Assembly: GCF_000961095.1 (NCBI RefSeq)
Contig: NZ_CP011058.1
Coordinates: 4,677,501 to 4,741,500, forward strand
Reading direction: 5' to 3'
DNA: 64,000 nucleotides
DNA from: Paenibacillus beijingensis
Lineage (GTDB): Bacteria; Bacillota; Bacilli; Paenibacillales; Paenibacillaceae
Part shown: positions 34,319 through 42,839 of the stretch, in pieces
How the letters are laid out: each line of letters opens with the position of its first letter
How positions within the stretch are numbered: the stretch's first letter is position 1
Made by a program: the position numbers and the translations under genes
Notes under the pieces: generated by a model
The model's input: only the letters and a program-made list of their open reading frames with translations
The model's database searches: none
Told to the model about the DNA's origin: nothing

Positions 34319-35356
34319 ATGGGCATCAAAGCCAAATTGTACGGTTATGGAGGAGCAGGCTTGCTCCTCCTTGCCTTTTCTGTCGTTGTCAGTCTTTCTC
34401 TCGGCTCTGCCGGAATGTCCCTTCATGATGTATGGGGCATTTTGACGAGTCGATTGTTTGGAGGCGCAGCCGACGGTTGGAACGAAGGCCAAGAGGCCAT
34501 CGTGCTGCAAATCCGGCTGCCCAGAGTGATGCTTGCCATTCTGATCGGCGCCGCACTTGCCCTCGCCGGAGCAGGATTTCAGGGCGTCCTGCGCAATCCG
34601 CTGGCCGATCCATTCACGCTTGGAGTCGCTTCCGGCTGTTCGGTGGGGGCAGCATTTTTAATTTTGTTCGGATACCAAACATTGGTCGGAATATGGACGC
34701 TTCCGGTGGTCGCTTTTGTAACCGGAATTGTCGCGCTGGCAGGTGTTCTGGCGCTTGCCCGCACCAAGGGCGCGATGGGGTTAGAGACGTTAATTTTGTC
34801 CGGTGTCGTCATCGAATCTTTTCTCGGCTCGCTCGTATCGTTTATGGTCAGTCTTTCTCAAGGTGTCGTCAACCAGATTTTGTTCTGGCTTATGGGCAGC
34901 ATTGCGCTAAAAGGATGGAGCGAAGTTTATCTTGTCATCCCTTTTATTGCGGTCGGACTGCCGCTCCTGCTGGCATTTGCACAGCCGCTAAACCTGTTTG
35001 TGCTCGGTGAGCGCCATGCGGCTCATCTCGGCGTGCGCGTGGAGCGGACCAAGCTGATCGTGCTGGCAGCATCTACGCTGCTTACGGCGGCGGCGGTATC
35101 CGTTGCAGGCGTCATCGGTTTTGTAGGCCTTGTCGTGCCGCACTTGATTCGGCTCATCGCCGGTCCGGATTACCGGCTCATTATCCCGCTTTCTGCAATC
35201 GGCGGCGGCATATTCGTGCTATGGGCCGATACGCTGGCGCGGATTGCGCTCAGCCCGCGCGAAATTCAGCTTGGAGTCGTCACCGCTTTTATCGGGGCGC
35301 CGTTTTTTGCTTATTTGCTTTACCGCCGTAAAGCGGTTAAAGGGGGAACGACATGA
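34319..35356 (+). CDS. btuC: Cobalamin ABC transporter permease BtuC-like (FecCD family)
   Basis: 345-residue FecCD/BtuC permease with about ten membrane segments. Family blocks are visible: RLPRVMLAILIGAALALAGA, FQGVLRNPLADPFTLG and GVIGFVGLVVPHLIR. The gene begins one base after the btuF stop without a strong ribosome binding site and overlaps btuD by four bases (ATGA), so coupling is expected. The corrinoid specificity is inferred from the riboswitch and neighbours, since permeases of this family also serve iron chelates. Confidence 0.9.
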   Translation: MGIKAKLYGYGGAGLLLLAFSVVVSLSLGSAGMSLHDVWGILTSRLFGGAADGWNEGQEAIVLQIRLPRVMLAILIGAALALAGAGFQGVLRNPLADPFTLGVASGCSVGAAFLILFGYQTLVGIWTLPVVAFVTGIVALAGVLALARTKGAMGLETLILSGVVIESFLGSLVSFMVSLSQGVVNQILFWLMGSIALKGWSEVYLVIPFIAVGLPLLLAFAQPLNLFVLGERHAAHLGVRVERTKLIVLAASTLLTAAAVSVAGVIGFVGLVVPHLIRLIAGPDYRLIIPLSAIGGGIFVLWADTLARIALSPREIQLGVVTAFIGAPFFAYLLYRRKAVKGGTT

Positions 35357-36129
35357 TCGAAGCGAAAAATGTCGCGTACCGGCTCGGACAAACCGAGGTG
35401 TTAAGCGGTCTTTCGTTTACGCTGGCGCCGGGCAAGCTGTACGGCATTATCGGTCCGAACGGAGTCGGGAAATCGTCGCTGCTTCGTCTCATTTCGGGCG
35501 TGGAGAAGCCGGCGGCAGGGCAGCTGCTGCTCGAAGGCAAACAGGCGGCGGCTTACCCCCGCAAGGAACTGGCCCGCTGGCTGTCCGTGCTGCAGCAGGG
35601 AGGACTGCCGCCGGTCGGTTTTACGGTCAGGGAAACGGTCGCGATGGGCCGCTTTCCGTTTCAAAACTGGCTTGGGGATGAAGAGGCCGACACCGAAGCC
35701 CTGATCGATTCGGTGCTCGAAGCGATGGGACTATCGGCGCTGCAGCACCGGACGATGGACAACTTGAGCGGCGGTGAACGGCAGCGGGTCGCACTGGCCC
35801 AAGTGATGGCGCAGCAGCCGCGTTTGGTGCTGCTGGATGAGCCGACGACGTACCTCGATATCGGCTTTCAGGTTTTGCTGATGGATACTGTTTCCGGCTG
35901 GCAGCGTAAGCGAGGGCTGACGGCAATTGCCGTCCTTCACGATTTGAATCTGGCTTCGCTTTACTGCGATGAGATATTGGTGCTGCATGAGGGGCAGCTT
36001 GCCGCATTCGGTCCTCCGGCCGATATATTGGATGCAGCGCTGGTCCGCCGTGTGTATGGGACGGAGGCGGCAGCCGTTGCGCACCCTGCGAACGGCCGGC
36101 CGCAGTTTTTGCTTATGAACGGAAAATGA
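35353..36129 (+). CDS. btuD: Cobalamin ABC transporter ATPase BtuD-like
   Basis: 258-residue ABC ATPase with Walker A GPNGVGKSS, signature LSGGERQRVALAQ, Walker B LVLLDEPT and switch His in VLHDLN. It energises BtuC. The ATG overlaps the btuC stop, preceded by AAGGGGGA. The C-terminal 30 residues extend past the nucleotide-binding fold, as in FecE-type proteins. cobT follows in the same operon. Confidence 0.92.
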   Translation: MIEAKNVAYRLGQTEVLSGLSFTLAPGKLYGIIGPNGVGKSSLLRLISGVEKPAAGQLLLEGKQAAAYPRKELARWLSVLQQGGLPPVGFTVRETVAMGRFPFQNWLGDEEADTEALIDSVLEAMGLSALQHRTMDNLSGGERQRVALAQVMAQQPRLVLLDEPTTYLDIGFQVLLMDTVSGWQRKRGLTAIAVLHDLNLASLYCDEILVLHEGQLAAFGPPADILDAALVRRVYGTEAAAVAHPANGRPQFLLMNGK

Positions 36130-36158
36130 CAGGAAGAACGACAGGGAGGGTTCAAACT

Positions 36159-37280
36159 TTGAACGAATGGAAACGAAGTGGAACGGGGCAGAGGATTGGC
36201 GCGGATGATCGCGAATTCGGGGCTGCGGATGAGAAGGCCATCCAATCTGCAATCGAACGCATTCTTCCTTTTGACGAAGAAGCTGCCGCCGCGGCCGAAC
36301 GCCATTCCGACGGACTGACCAAGCCGCCGGGAAGTCTCGGCAAGCTGGAGGCGATCGCCCGCCAGCTTGCAGGCATCGCGGGCGGATTATGGCCGGAATT
36401 ATCGCGCCGTGCCGTTATCGTAATGGCCGGTGATCACGGCGTGTGCGAAGAGGGCGTCAGCGCGTTTCCGGCCGAAGTGACGCCGCAGATGGTGCTGAAC
36501 TTTCTGGAGGGCGGCGCGGCTGTAAACGTGCTCGCCCGCCAGAGCGGTGCCGACGTCGTCTGTGTGGACATCGGGGTCAATGCGGAGCTTAAGCATGAGC
36601 GGCTTGTCAGCCGCAAAATTCGGATGGGCACCGCCAATATGGCGGCGGGCCCCGCAATGCTGCGCGGTGAGGCGGCCGCGGCGGTTCGCACCGGCATTGA
36701 AATTGCCGAGCGGCTGGCGCAGGAAGGCGTCCGGTTGTTTGCTACGGGCGAGATGGGAATCGGCAATACGACGGCCAGCGCCGCTCTTGCTTCCGTGCTG
36801 GCTGGCATCGATCCGGAACGCTCGGTAGGCAGCGGCACGGGGATTGATGAACAACGACGCCGCCACAAAGTGGACGTTGTCAAAAAAGCGATCGCCGTCA
36901 ACGAACCGGATGCTGCGGATCCGCTCGGCGTGCTGGCGAAAGTGGGCGGACTTGAGATCGCAGGCCTTGTCGGGGTCATCATCGGAGCTGCCGCAAGCCG
37001 CTGTCCCGTCGTCATTGACGGCTATATTTCTACGGCTGCAGCGCTAGTCGCCGTACGTCTTGCTCCCGGGGTGAAGCCGTATTTGATCGGCTCCCATCTG
37101 TCGATGGAGCAGGGGCACCGGGATTTGCTTCAGGCAGTAGGGCTGAGCCCGCTTATCCAGCTGGATATGAGGCTGGGCGAAGGAACAGGAGCGGTGCTTT
37201 GCTTTCATTTTATCGATGCCGCGCTTGGGCTTATGCAGGAGATGGCAACGTTCGAAAGCGCCGGCATCTCGAAGGGATAG
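36159..37280 (+). CDS. cobT: Nicotinate-nucleotide--dimethylbenzimidazole phosphoribosyltransferase CobT
   Basis: 373-residue CobT, which makes alpha-ribazole phosphate for the lower loop of cobalamin. Visible are KPPGSLGKLE, MAGDHGVCEEGVSAFP, GEMGIGNTT and the catalytic-Glu region RLGEGTGA. The TTG at 36159 follows AGGGAGGG at ideal spacing; an ATG at 36126 overlapping the btuD stop is in frame and possible, and would add 11 residues. Together with cobU, cbiB and cobS it completes the nucleotide-loop assembly route. Confidence 0.94.
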   Translation: MNEWKRSGTGQRIGADDREFGAADEKAIQSAIERILPFDEEAAAAAERHSDGLTKPPGSLGKLEAIARQLAGIAGGLWPELSRRAVIVMAGDHGVCEEGVSAFPAEVTPQMVLNFLEGGAAVNVLARQSGADVVCVDIGVNAELKHERLVSRKIRMGTANMAAGPAMLRGEAAAAVRTGIEIAERLAQEGVRLFATGEMGIGNTTASAALASVLAGIDPERSVGSGTGIDEQRRRHKVDVVKKAIAVNEPDAADPLGVLAKVGGLEIAGLVGVIIGAAASRCPVVIDGYISTAAALVAVRLAPGVKPYLIGSHLSMEQGHRDLLQAVGLSPLIQLDMRLGEGTGAVLCFHFIDAALGLMQEMATFESAGISKG

Positions 37281-37392
37281 CGGAATTGCGGCGGCCGAAT
37301 AAACAGTGGCGTTCGATGAAACCGAGCGTTAAACCGGGCTGTTAATTGATGTTGAGGCATGAAGGATTATTAAAAGTTAGGGGGCCGTATGC

Positions 37393-38049
37393 ATGAAGGT
37401 GCTCGTTACGGGCGGCGCGAGAAGCGGCAAGAGCACATTTGCCGAGCAGCTCGCCATGCGGCTGTCGGACCAGGGAATTTATATCGCCACTTCGCGTATA
37501 TGGGATACGGAAATGGAACAACGCGTCGAAATTCACCGCCGTCAGCGGTCGGAGTCCGGCTTTAGCTGGGAGACGGTGGAAGAGCCGCTTGCGCTCGCGG
37601 AACGGCTTACGGAGCTTAAACGGCGTCCCGATATCCGCAGCGGCCGTGCGCCTGCTGTGCTGGTGGATTGCCTGACGTTATGGTTAACGAACCATCTGCT
37701 GGAAGAAGAAAAGGAAGAAGAAAAGGAACAGCCGGCACAATCGGAAGAACGGGCAGAAGCGGAAGAAGCGGAAGAAGCGAATTCGCAAGCGGCCGGATTG
37801 CGGGGAAGTCTGGAATCGGCGATGAACGATTTGGAAGAGGCAGCGGCGGATTTTCCAAGCCCGATTATTTTCGTAACAAATGAAGTCGGAAGCGGCATCG
37901 TGCCGGCGTATCCGCTCGGACGGCGGTTTCGCGATGAAGCGGGGAGGATGAACCAGCGGATGGCACAGCTGTGCGAACGCAAATTTTGGGTCGTATCCGG
38001 CGTGCCGGTCGATCTGAATAAAGTCTCCTTCGCCTGGGAGGACTTGTGA
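37393..38049 (+). CDS. cobU: Adenosylcobinamide kinase / GTP:adenosylcobinamide-phosphate guanylyltransferase CobU
   Basis: 218-residue CobU with the P-loop GGARSGKST at 7-15, HRRQR in the middle and DCLTLWLTN. It phosphorylates adenosylcobinamide and transfers GMP to give adenosylcobinamide-GDP. A highly acidic insert of about 30 residues (Glu-rich, roughly 103-135) sits after LTLWLTNHL, where family members have a short loop, so the protein is longer than most. It starts 112 bases after cobT and overlaps cbiB by four bases. Confidence 0.93.
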   Translation: MKVLVTGGARSGKSTFAEQLAMRLSDQGIYIATSRIWDTEMEQRVEIHRRQRSESGFSWETVEEPLALAERLTELKRRPDIRSGRAPAVLVDCLTLWLTNHLLEEEKEEEKEQPAQSEERAEAEEAEEANSQAAGLRGSLESAMNDLEEAAADFPSPIIFVTNEVGSGIVPAYPLGRRFRDEAGRMNQRMAQLCERKFWVVSGVPVDLNKVSFAWEDL

Positions 38050-39035
38050 TTTTTTATTCGCTGCCGGAAACTTTGCTGTTGATTGCAGCCGCCATCGTTA
38101 TTGATTGGACGGTAGGAGATCCAAGGCGTATCCCGCATCCGGTCATTATGATCGGAAAGTTGATTGCCTATCTGGAACGCAAGCTGCGCAGACAGGAAGC
38201 CGGGTATACGAATAACGGCCTGTTGTATCGCGGCGGAATATTGGCCGTGGCCGTCCTGACAGTTTCGTTTGCGGTGATGCTCGGAATGACGGTGCTGGCG
38301 GACGCCATTCATCCGTGGCTCGGATATGCGGTCACCGCTTGGTTCATTTCCACGACGATTGCCGTCAAAGGACTGAAAGACGCCGCAATGCTCGTTTTCC
38401 GCCCTCTGATGAGTGGGGATATGGATGAGGCGCGCAAATATACGGGTTATATCGTCAGCCGCGACACCCGCTCGCTGGATGAGCGCGGCGCGGCCCGCGC
38501 CGCTGTGGAGACGGTGGCCGAAAATATCGTCGACGCCTTTCTGTCGCCGCTGCTGTTCGCGATGCTCGGCGGCGCGCCGCTGGCGATGCTGTACCGCGCG
38601 GCGAACACGCTCGATTCGATGGTCGGCTACCGCAGCGACCGTTATTTATATTTCGGCCGCGTCAGCGCGCGTATTGACGACGCGCTCAATTACATCCCCG
38701 CGCGGCTGTCCGCGCTGCTGCTGGCGCTGTCGGCGCTGCTGCTGCCCGGGATGAATCCATGGCGGTCGCTCAAATCGGCGGCGGTTTTTGCCCGCCGTCA
38801 TCCGAGCCCGAACAGCGGTTTTCCCGAAGCAGCTGCAGCGGGGGCGATCGGCATCGAGCTCGGTGGGACGAACGTTTATTTTGGGCATACGAGCGAACGG
38901 GCGCGAATGGGCTGGCCGCTGCGGCCGCTTGAGGCGCTTGATATCGTGAGGACGGTGCGGCTGCTCTATGCGGTCAGCATTTTGGTCTGGATCGGAGTGA
39001 TCGGCTGGTGGCTGTATCTGTTGTTAAAAGGCTGA
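38046..39035 (+). CDS. cbiB: Adenosylcobinamide-phosphate synthase CbiB
   Basis: 329-residue membrane protein of the CbiB/CobD synthase family, with DWTVGDPRRIPHPV near the N-terminus, NIVDAFLSPL, NTLDSMVGYR and GGTNVYFG. It couples aminopropanol (phosphate) to adenosylcobyric acid. The GTG start overlaps the cobU stop (GTGA). It pairs functionally with CbiZ, encoded downstream, which removes the side chain that CbiB replaces, and with the threonine-phosphate decarboxylase CobD. Confidence 0.94.
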   Translation: MIFYSLPETLLLIAAAIVIDWTVGDPRRIPHPVIMIGKLIAYLERKLRRQEAGYTNNGLLYRGGILAVAVLTVSFAVMLGMTVLADAIHPWLGYAVTAWFISTTIAVKGLKDAAMLVFRPLMSGDMDEARKYTGYIVSRDTRSLDERGAARAAVETVAENIVDAFLSPLLFAMLGGAPLAMLYRAANTLDSMVGYRSDRYLYFGRVSARIDDALNYIPARLSALLLALSALLLPGMNPWRSLKSAAVFARRHPSPNSGFPEAAAAGAIGIELGGTNVYFGHTSERARMGWPLRPLEALDIVRTVRLLYAVSILVWIGVIGWWLYLLLKG

Positions 39036-39829
39036 CGGAAACGGTATGGCATCCGTTTGGCGCTTCCGTACAATTTTTGACCCGCTTTCCGCTGCCGGCA
39101 GCGATTCCGTTTACGCCGCCTGTATTGACGCGCAGCCTCGTCTTCTTTCCCGCTGCCGGCGCGCTGATCGGCGCTCTGCTTGCGGGCTGCGCTTACCTGT
39201 TTGATCTCGCTTTGCCGGCGCTGCCGGCAGCGGCGCTGCTGCTCGCGGTATGGGTTTGCGCAAGCGGGGGACTGCATCTGGACGGCCTGATGGATACGGC
39301 CGACGGCGTTCTGAGCGGAAGAAGCCGCGAGCGGATGCTCGAAATTATGAAAGACAGCCGTGTCGGCGCGATGGGTGTGCTGGCCGCCATATTGGTGCTG
39401 CTGCTGAAATTTTCACTGCTCTGTTCGCTGCTGCAGAGCGCCGATTGGGGCACTTGCCTTCCGCTGCTGTTCGCGGTTCCGGTATGGAGCCGCTGGTGGA
39501 TGAGCCTGGCCATCGTGCGCTGGCCTTATGCGGGAGGGGAGAACGGACTGGGCAGCTATTTTCGCGGAGCGAATATGGGCCGCATCTGGGGCTCGCTGCT
39601 GGTCGGTGTCGCATTGACCGCAGCCGGCGCTCGGATCGGCGCTTTTTCGCCGGTGGAAACGATTATGCTGTGCGCATTGGCGCTGCTTCTCTGCCTTGCT
39701 GCCGGGACCGTATCGGCGCAATGGATCAGCAGGCGGCTCGGCGGATTAACGGGAGATACGTACGGGGCGCTCAATGAATTGCTGGAAGCGGCGCTGCTGC
39801 TTGCAGCGGTTGCAGCTATCGCGGGCTAA
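39008..39829 (+). CDS. cobS: Adenosylcobinamide-GDP ribazoletransferase CobS
   Basis: 273-residue polytopic membrane enzyme joining adenosylcobinamide-GDP and alpha-ribazole (phosphate), the last assembly step. The motif GGLHLDGLMDTADG, then DSRVGAMG, is diagnostic. The GTG at 39008 lies 28 bases inside cbiB; no better start is evident, and overlap of this kind is common in the operon. The C-terminal end lies at the edge of a degenerate 39-bp tandem repeat that carries copies of the gene's last bases. Confidence 0.92.
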   Translation: MAVSVVKRLTETVWHPFGASVQFLTRFPLPAAIPFTPPVLTRSLVFFPAAGALIGALLAGCAYLFDLALPALPAAALLLAVWVCASGGLHLDGLMDTADGVLSGRSRERMLEIMKDSRVGAMGVLAAILVLLLKFSLLCSLLQSADWGTCLPLLFAVPVWSRWWMSLAIVRWPYAGGENGLGSYFRGANMGRIWGSLLVGVALTAAGARIGAFSPVETIMLCALALLLCLAAGTVSAQWISRRLGGLTGDTYGALNELLEAALLLAAVAAIAG

Positions 39830-39972
39830 CTGTAGGAAGCGGTTAAAGTGCGCAGCTACCATGGGCTAATTGGGGGAAGCGGTCAACGTGCGCAAGGGCT
39901 GCGGGTTAGTGTGGAAGCGGTCGTCGTGAGCAGCGGCCGCAAGCTTACTCCAGAAGCGGTCAACGTGTGCCG
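39824..39972. repeat. Four degenerate 39-bp tandem repeats between cobS and cobD
   Basis: The core GAAGCGGT recurs at 39836, 39876, 39914 and 39953, each followed by a segment like CAACGTG and preceded by a copy of GCGGGCTAA or a variant. The first unit includes the cobS stop codon. Confidence 0.7.
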
Positions 39973-40024
39973 GGAGAGCAAACGTGCAGCCATTTGCTGC
40001 AATTACATATAGGGAGATGGAAAC

Positions 40025-41133
40025 ATGCTGGAACGATTCGGACATGGGGGCGATCTGCTGACGGCGGAAGAAACGTATGGGCTCTCCGCAGACGATTTTC
40101 TCGACTTCAGCTCCAATATGAATCCGCTCGGGCCGCCGGAAGCGGTAAGCAAGGTGCTGGGGGGTATGTGGCCAGCATCACGCAATATCCTGACCCGGCG
40201 GTACGCGGCCTGCGCCGCAAGCTGGCGAAACGCCACGGCGTGGGAGAGGAGCATATTCTTGTCGGGAACGGCGCTGCCGAGCTCATTGATCTGGCTGTGC
40301 GCGCGCGGCGTCCGCGCCGGACGGGCCTCGTGCAGCCGTGCTTTGCGGAGTACGGGGATGCCGCTGTCAAAGCTGAAAGCCATATCGCGGCGGCAAAGCT
40401 AAGCGAAGAAGACGGCTTCGAACTGCGCGCGCACCATTTGCAAGCGGAGACGGGACGCGAAGCGGATATGTGGCTGATCGGCTCGCCGAACAATCCGACG
40501 GGACGAATCGCCGATCCGCGGCTGCTGCTTCATCTCGCGCAGGCTAGCGGCTCGCTTGTCGCGGTTGACGAGGCGTTTATGGATTTCGTCCCGGAGGAGC
40601 GTACCTATTCGTTAGTCCGACAAGCGGTTTCACTGCCCAATCTGCTCGTCTTTCGTTCGATGACGAAATTTTATTCCGTTCCCGGCATTCGTCTCGGATA
40701 CGTGATAGGCTCAGAACAGAGAATTGCCGAACTGCGCCGGCTGCAGGTGCCGTGGAGCGTTAATTCGCTTGCGCAGCAAATCGGGGAAGCGGTGCTGGAG
40801 GACGATGCGTTTGCGGAGCGGACGGGCGCTTGGCTGAGACAGGAGCGTCCTTGGCTCGCAGATGAGCTGCGAAAGCTCGGGCTGACCGTTTATCCCGGCG
40901 ACGTCAATTACATTTTGTTCCGGCTGCCGGATACCGGCGTACTGAAGGAAGCCGGAGAGCTTCAGCGCCGGATGGGCCGGTGCGGCGTCCTTATTCGCGA
41001 CGCCTCGCATTTTGCCGGACTCGGCCCGGGCTTCTGCCGCGTTGCGGTCAAGCTGCGCGAGCACAATGAGCGGCTTATCCGCGCGCTGCGCTCCTGCCTG
41101 GAGCAAGCTGCCGAAGGAGGTGCAGGCCGATGA
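40025..41133 (+). pseudogene. cobD: Threonine-phosphate decarboxylase CobD, interrupted by a frameshift
   Basis: The ATG at 40025, after AGGGAGATGG, opens a CobD-like start (MLERFGHGG, then DFLDFSSNMNPLGPP) that runs to a G6 tract at 40159-40164. The rest of the enzyme continues one frame over from YVASITQYPDPAVRGLR to the end at 41133, with GSPNNPTGR, VDEAFMDF and the PLP-Lys motif SMTKFYSVPGIRLGY. A seventh G would restore one frame of about 369 codons. CobD makes aminopropanol phosphate, the substrate of CbiB. It could be a true frameshift, slippage-controlled expression or a sequencing error at a homopolymer; the sequence alone does not decide. Confidence 0.85.
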
Positions 41134-42839
41134 AGCCAACCCGTATTGAAGGCGGAAACGGAAGTCCGATTGATGCCGGAAACGGCGGTACGTTCGAAAG
41201 CGGGAACGATTCACCGCTATGCAGCCGCTTGGCCGATGAGGGCACACCCCAGACGCAAGGGAGTCCCGCCGCCAGGAAGGCGAAGACGATCATGCTGCAG
41301 GGGACGGCGTCGGATGTCGGCAAAAGCTTGCTGACGGCGGCATTATGCCGCATCCTGACGCAAGACGGCTACCGGACGGCTCCGTTCAAGGCGCAAAATA
41401 TGTCCAACAATTCCTATGTAACGCCGGACGGCAAAGAAATCGGGAGGGCGCAAGGCATGCAGGCCGACGCCTGCGGCATTGAGGCGACGACGGATATGAA
41501 CCCGATTTTGCTGAAGCCGACGCGCGATATGTCGTCGCAGGTCGTGATGAACGGCGTCCCGCTCGGAAATTTCGAGGCGCGCGTATACCGCGAGCACGTG
41601 CTGGTGCAGGCGGGGGCGGCCGTACAGGAAGCGCTTGCCCGCCTGCGCAGCCGCTTCGACGCCGTCGTGCTCGAGGGGGCGGGCAGCCCGGCCGAAATCA
41701 ACCTCCGCAGCCGGGATATTGTGAACATGCAGGCAGCCAGATGGGCCGACGCACCGGTCGTGCTGGTCGCGGATATCGACCGCGGAGGCGTGTTCGCCTC
41801 GATTGTCGGCACGATGGAGCTGCTGGAACCGGAGGAGCGGGAACGGGTATGCGGCTTTATTATCAATAAGTTCCGGGGAGACGTGACGCTTTTGCAGCCG
41901 GGGCTCGACTGGCTGGAGAAGCGGACCGGCAAGCCGGTGCTCGGCGTGGTGCCGTGGCTGCCGGAGCATGGACTCGAAGAGGAAGATTCGCTGTCGCTGC
42001 CGGCCAGCGCATCGCAAGCGCCGGGTCACCTTCAGAACCCGCTCTCAGAGGAGGCGCAAGAGCATTCCGCTTATAAGCGCGTACTTGATGTCATCGTGCT
42101 CCGCCTGCCCAAAATTTCCAACTTTACGGATATGGATCCGTTCCGGTTCGAGGAAGATGTGTCGCTGAGATACGTGGATCATCCGTCGCAGTGGGGAGAG
42201 CCCGATGCCGTCATCGTTCCGGGCAGCAAAAACGTCGCATCAGACCTGCAATTTTTGCGTGCGGCGGGACTTGCGGACAAGCTGGCGGCCCATATCGGCA
42301 CCGGCGGCTGGACGGTCGGTATTTGCGGCGGATACGAAATGTTCGCGCAGCGGCTGCTCGATCCGGACGGGGTCGAGTCGGCTGACATCGAGAGCGCGGG
42401 ACTCGGCATTTTTCCGATGGATATCGTGTTTGGGGCAACGAAACGGACGGAGCGGGTCGAAGGTGTATTCACGCTGGACGGAATCGGCACTGCTCTCCCT
42501 GTGGAAGGCTATGAGATTCATATGGGAGAGGTGCAATTTCTGGGATCGTGCGCGCATCCGCTTCGATTGGGAGCGGGAGCGGTGCCCGAAGGAGCGGCCG
42601 CGGTGGACGGACGGTGCTGGGGCACGTTTATGCACGGTATATTTCACAATGACGGGCTGAGACGGGCATGGCTGAATGCCGTTCGCGAAAGCAAGGGCTG
42701 GGAGCCGCTGGAGGAAGGAATGTCCTTCAGGCAGCGCCGTGCGCAGTCATTCGACCGTCTTGCCGATCATGTCAGGGCCCATGTAGATATCGAACGGATA
42801 AAGCTGGCGGCCGGACTTGGACTGGAGCGGATGCTGTGA
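41130..42839 (+). CDS. cobQ: Cobyric acid synthase CobQ (CbiP)
   Basis: 569-residue amidotransferase that amidates four side chains of adenosylcobyrinic acid a,c-diamide. A dethiobiotin-synthetase-like ATPase domain (MLQGTASDVGKS at about 55) is followed by a class I glutaminase-like domain with the Cys in GICGGYEMF. The first 50 residues are an unusual polar Gly/Ser/Asn-rich extension ahead of the normal start. The ATG at 41130 has GAAGGAGGT and overlaps the cobD stop, so the extension is probably translated. CobQ belongs to the de novo branch, whose other genes are not in the window. Confidence 0.93.
   Translation: MKPTRIEGGNGSPIDAGNGGTFESGNDSPLCSRLADEGTPQTQGSPAARKAKTIMLQGTASDVGKSLLTAALCRILTQDGYRTAPFKAQNMSNNSYVTPDGKEIGRAQGMQADACGIEATTDMNPILLKPTRDMSSQVVMNGVPLGNFEARVYREHVLVQAGAAVQEALARLRSRFDAVVLEGAGSPAEINLRSRDIVNMQAARWADAPVVLVADIDRGGVFASIVGTMELLEPEERERVCGFIINKFRGDVTLLQPGLDWLEKRTGKPVLGVVPWLPEHGLEEEDSLSLPASASQAPGHLQNPLSEEAQEHSAYKRVLDVIVLRLPKISNFTDMDPFRFEEDVSLRYVDHPSQWGEPDAVIVPGSKNVASDLQFLRAAGLADKLAAHIGTGGWTVGICGGYEMFAQRLLDPDGVESADIESAGLGIFPMDIVFGATKRTERVEGVFTLDGIGTALPVEGYEIHMGEVQFLGSCAHPLRLGAGAVPEGAAAVDGRCWGTFMHGIFHNDGLRRAWLNAVRESKGWEPLEEGMSFRQRRAQSFDRLADHVRAHVDIERIKLAAGLGLERML

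Noticed and set aside
39967..41133. A full CobD-like gene starting at 39967
   Set aside because: The first 60 codons of that frame (MPGEQTCSHLLQ...) are not CobD-like; the true N-terminus is in another frame from 40025, so a frameshift is the better reading.
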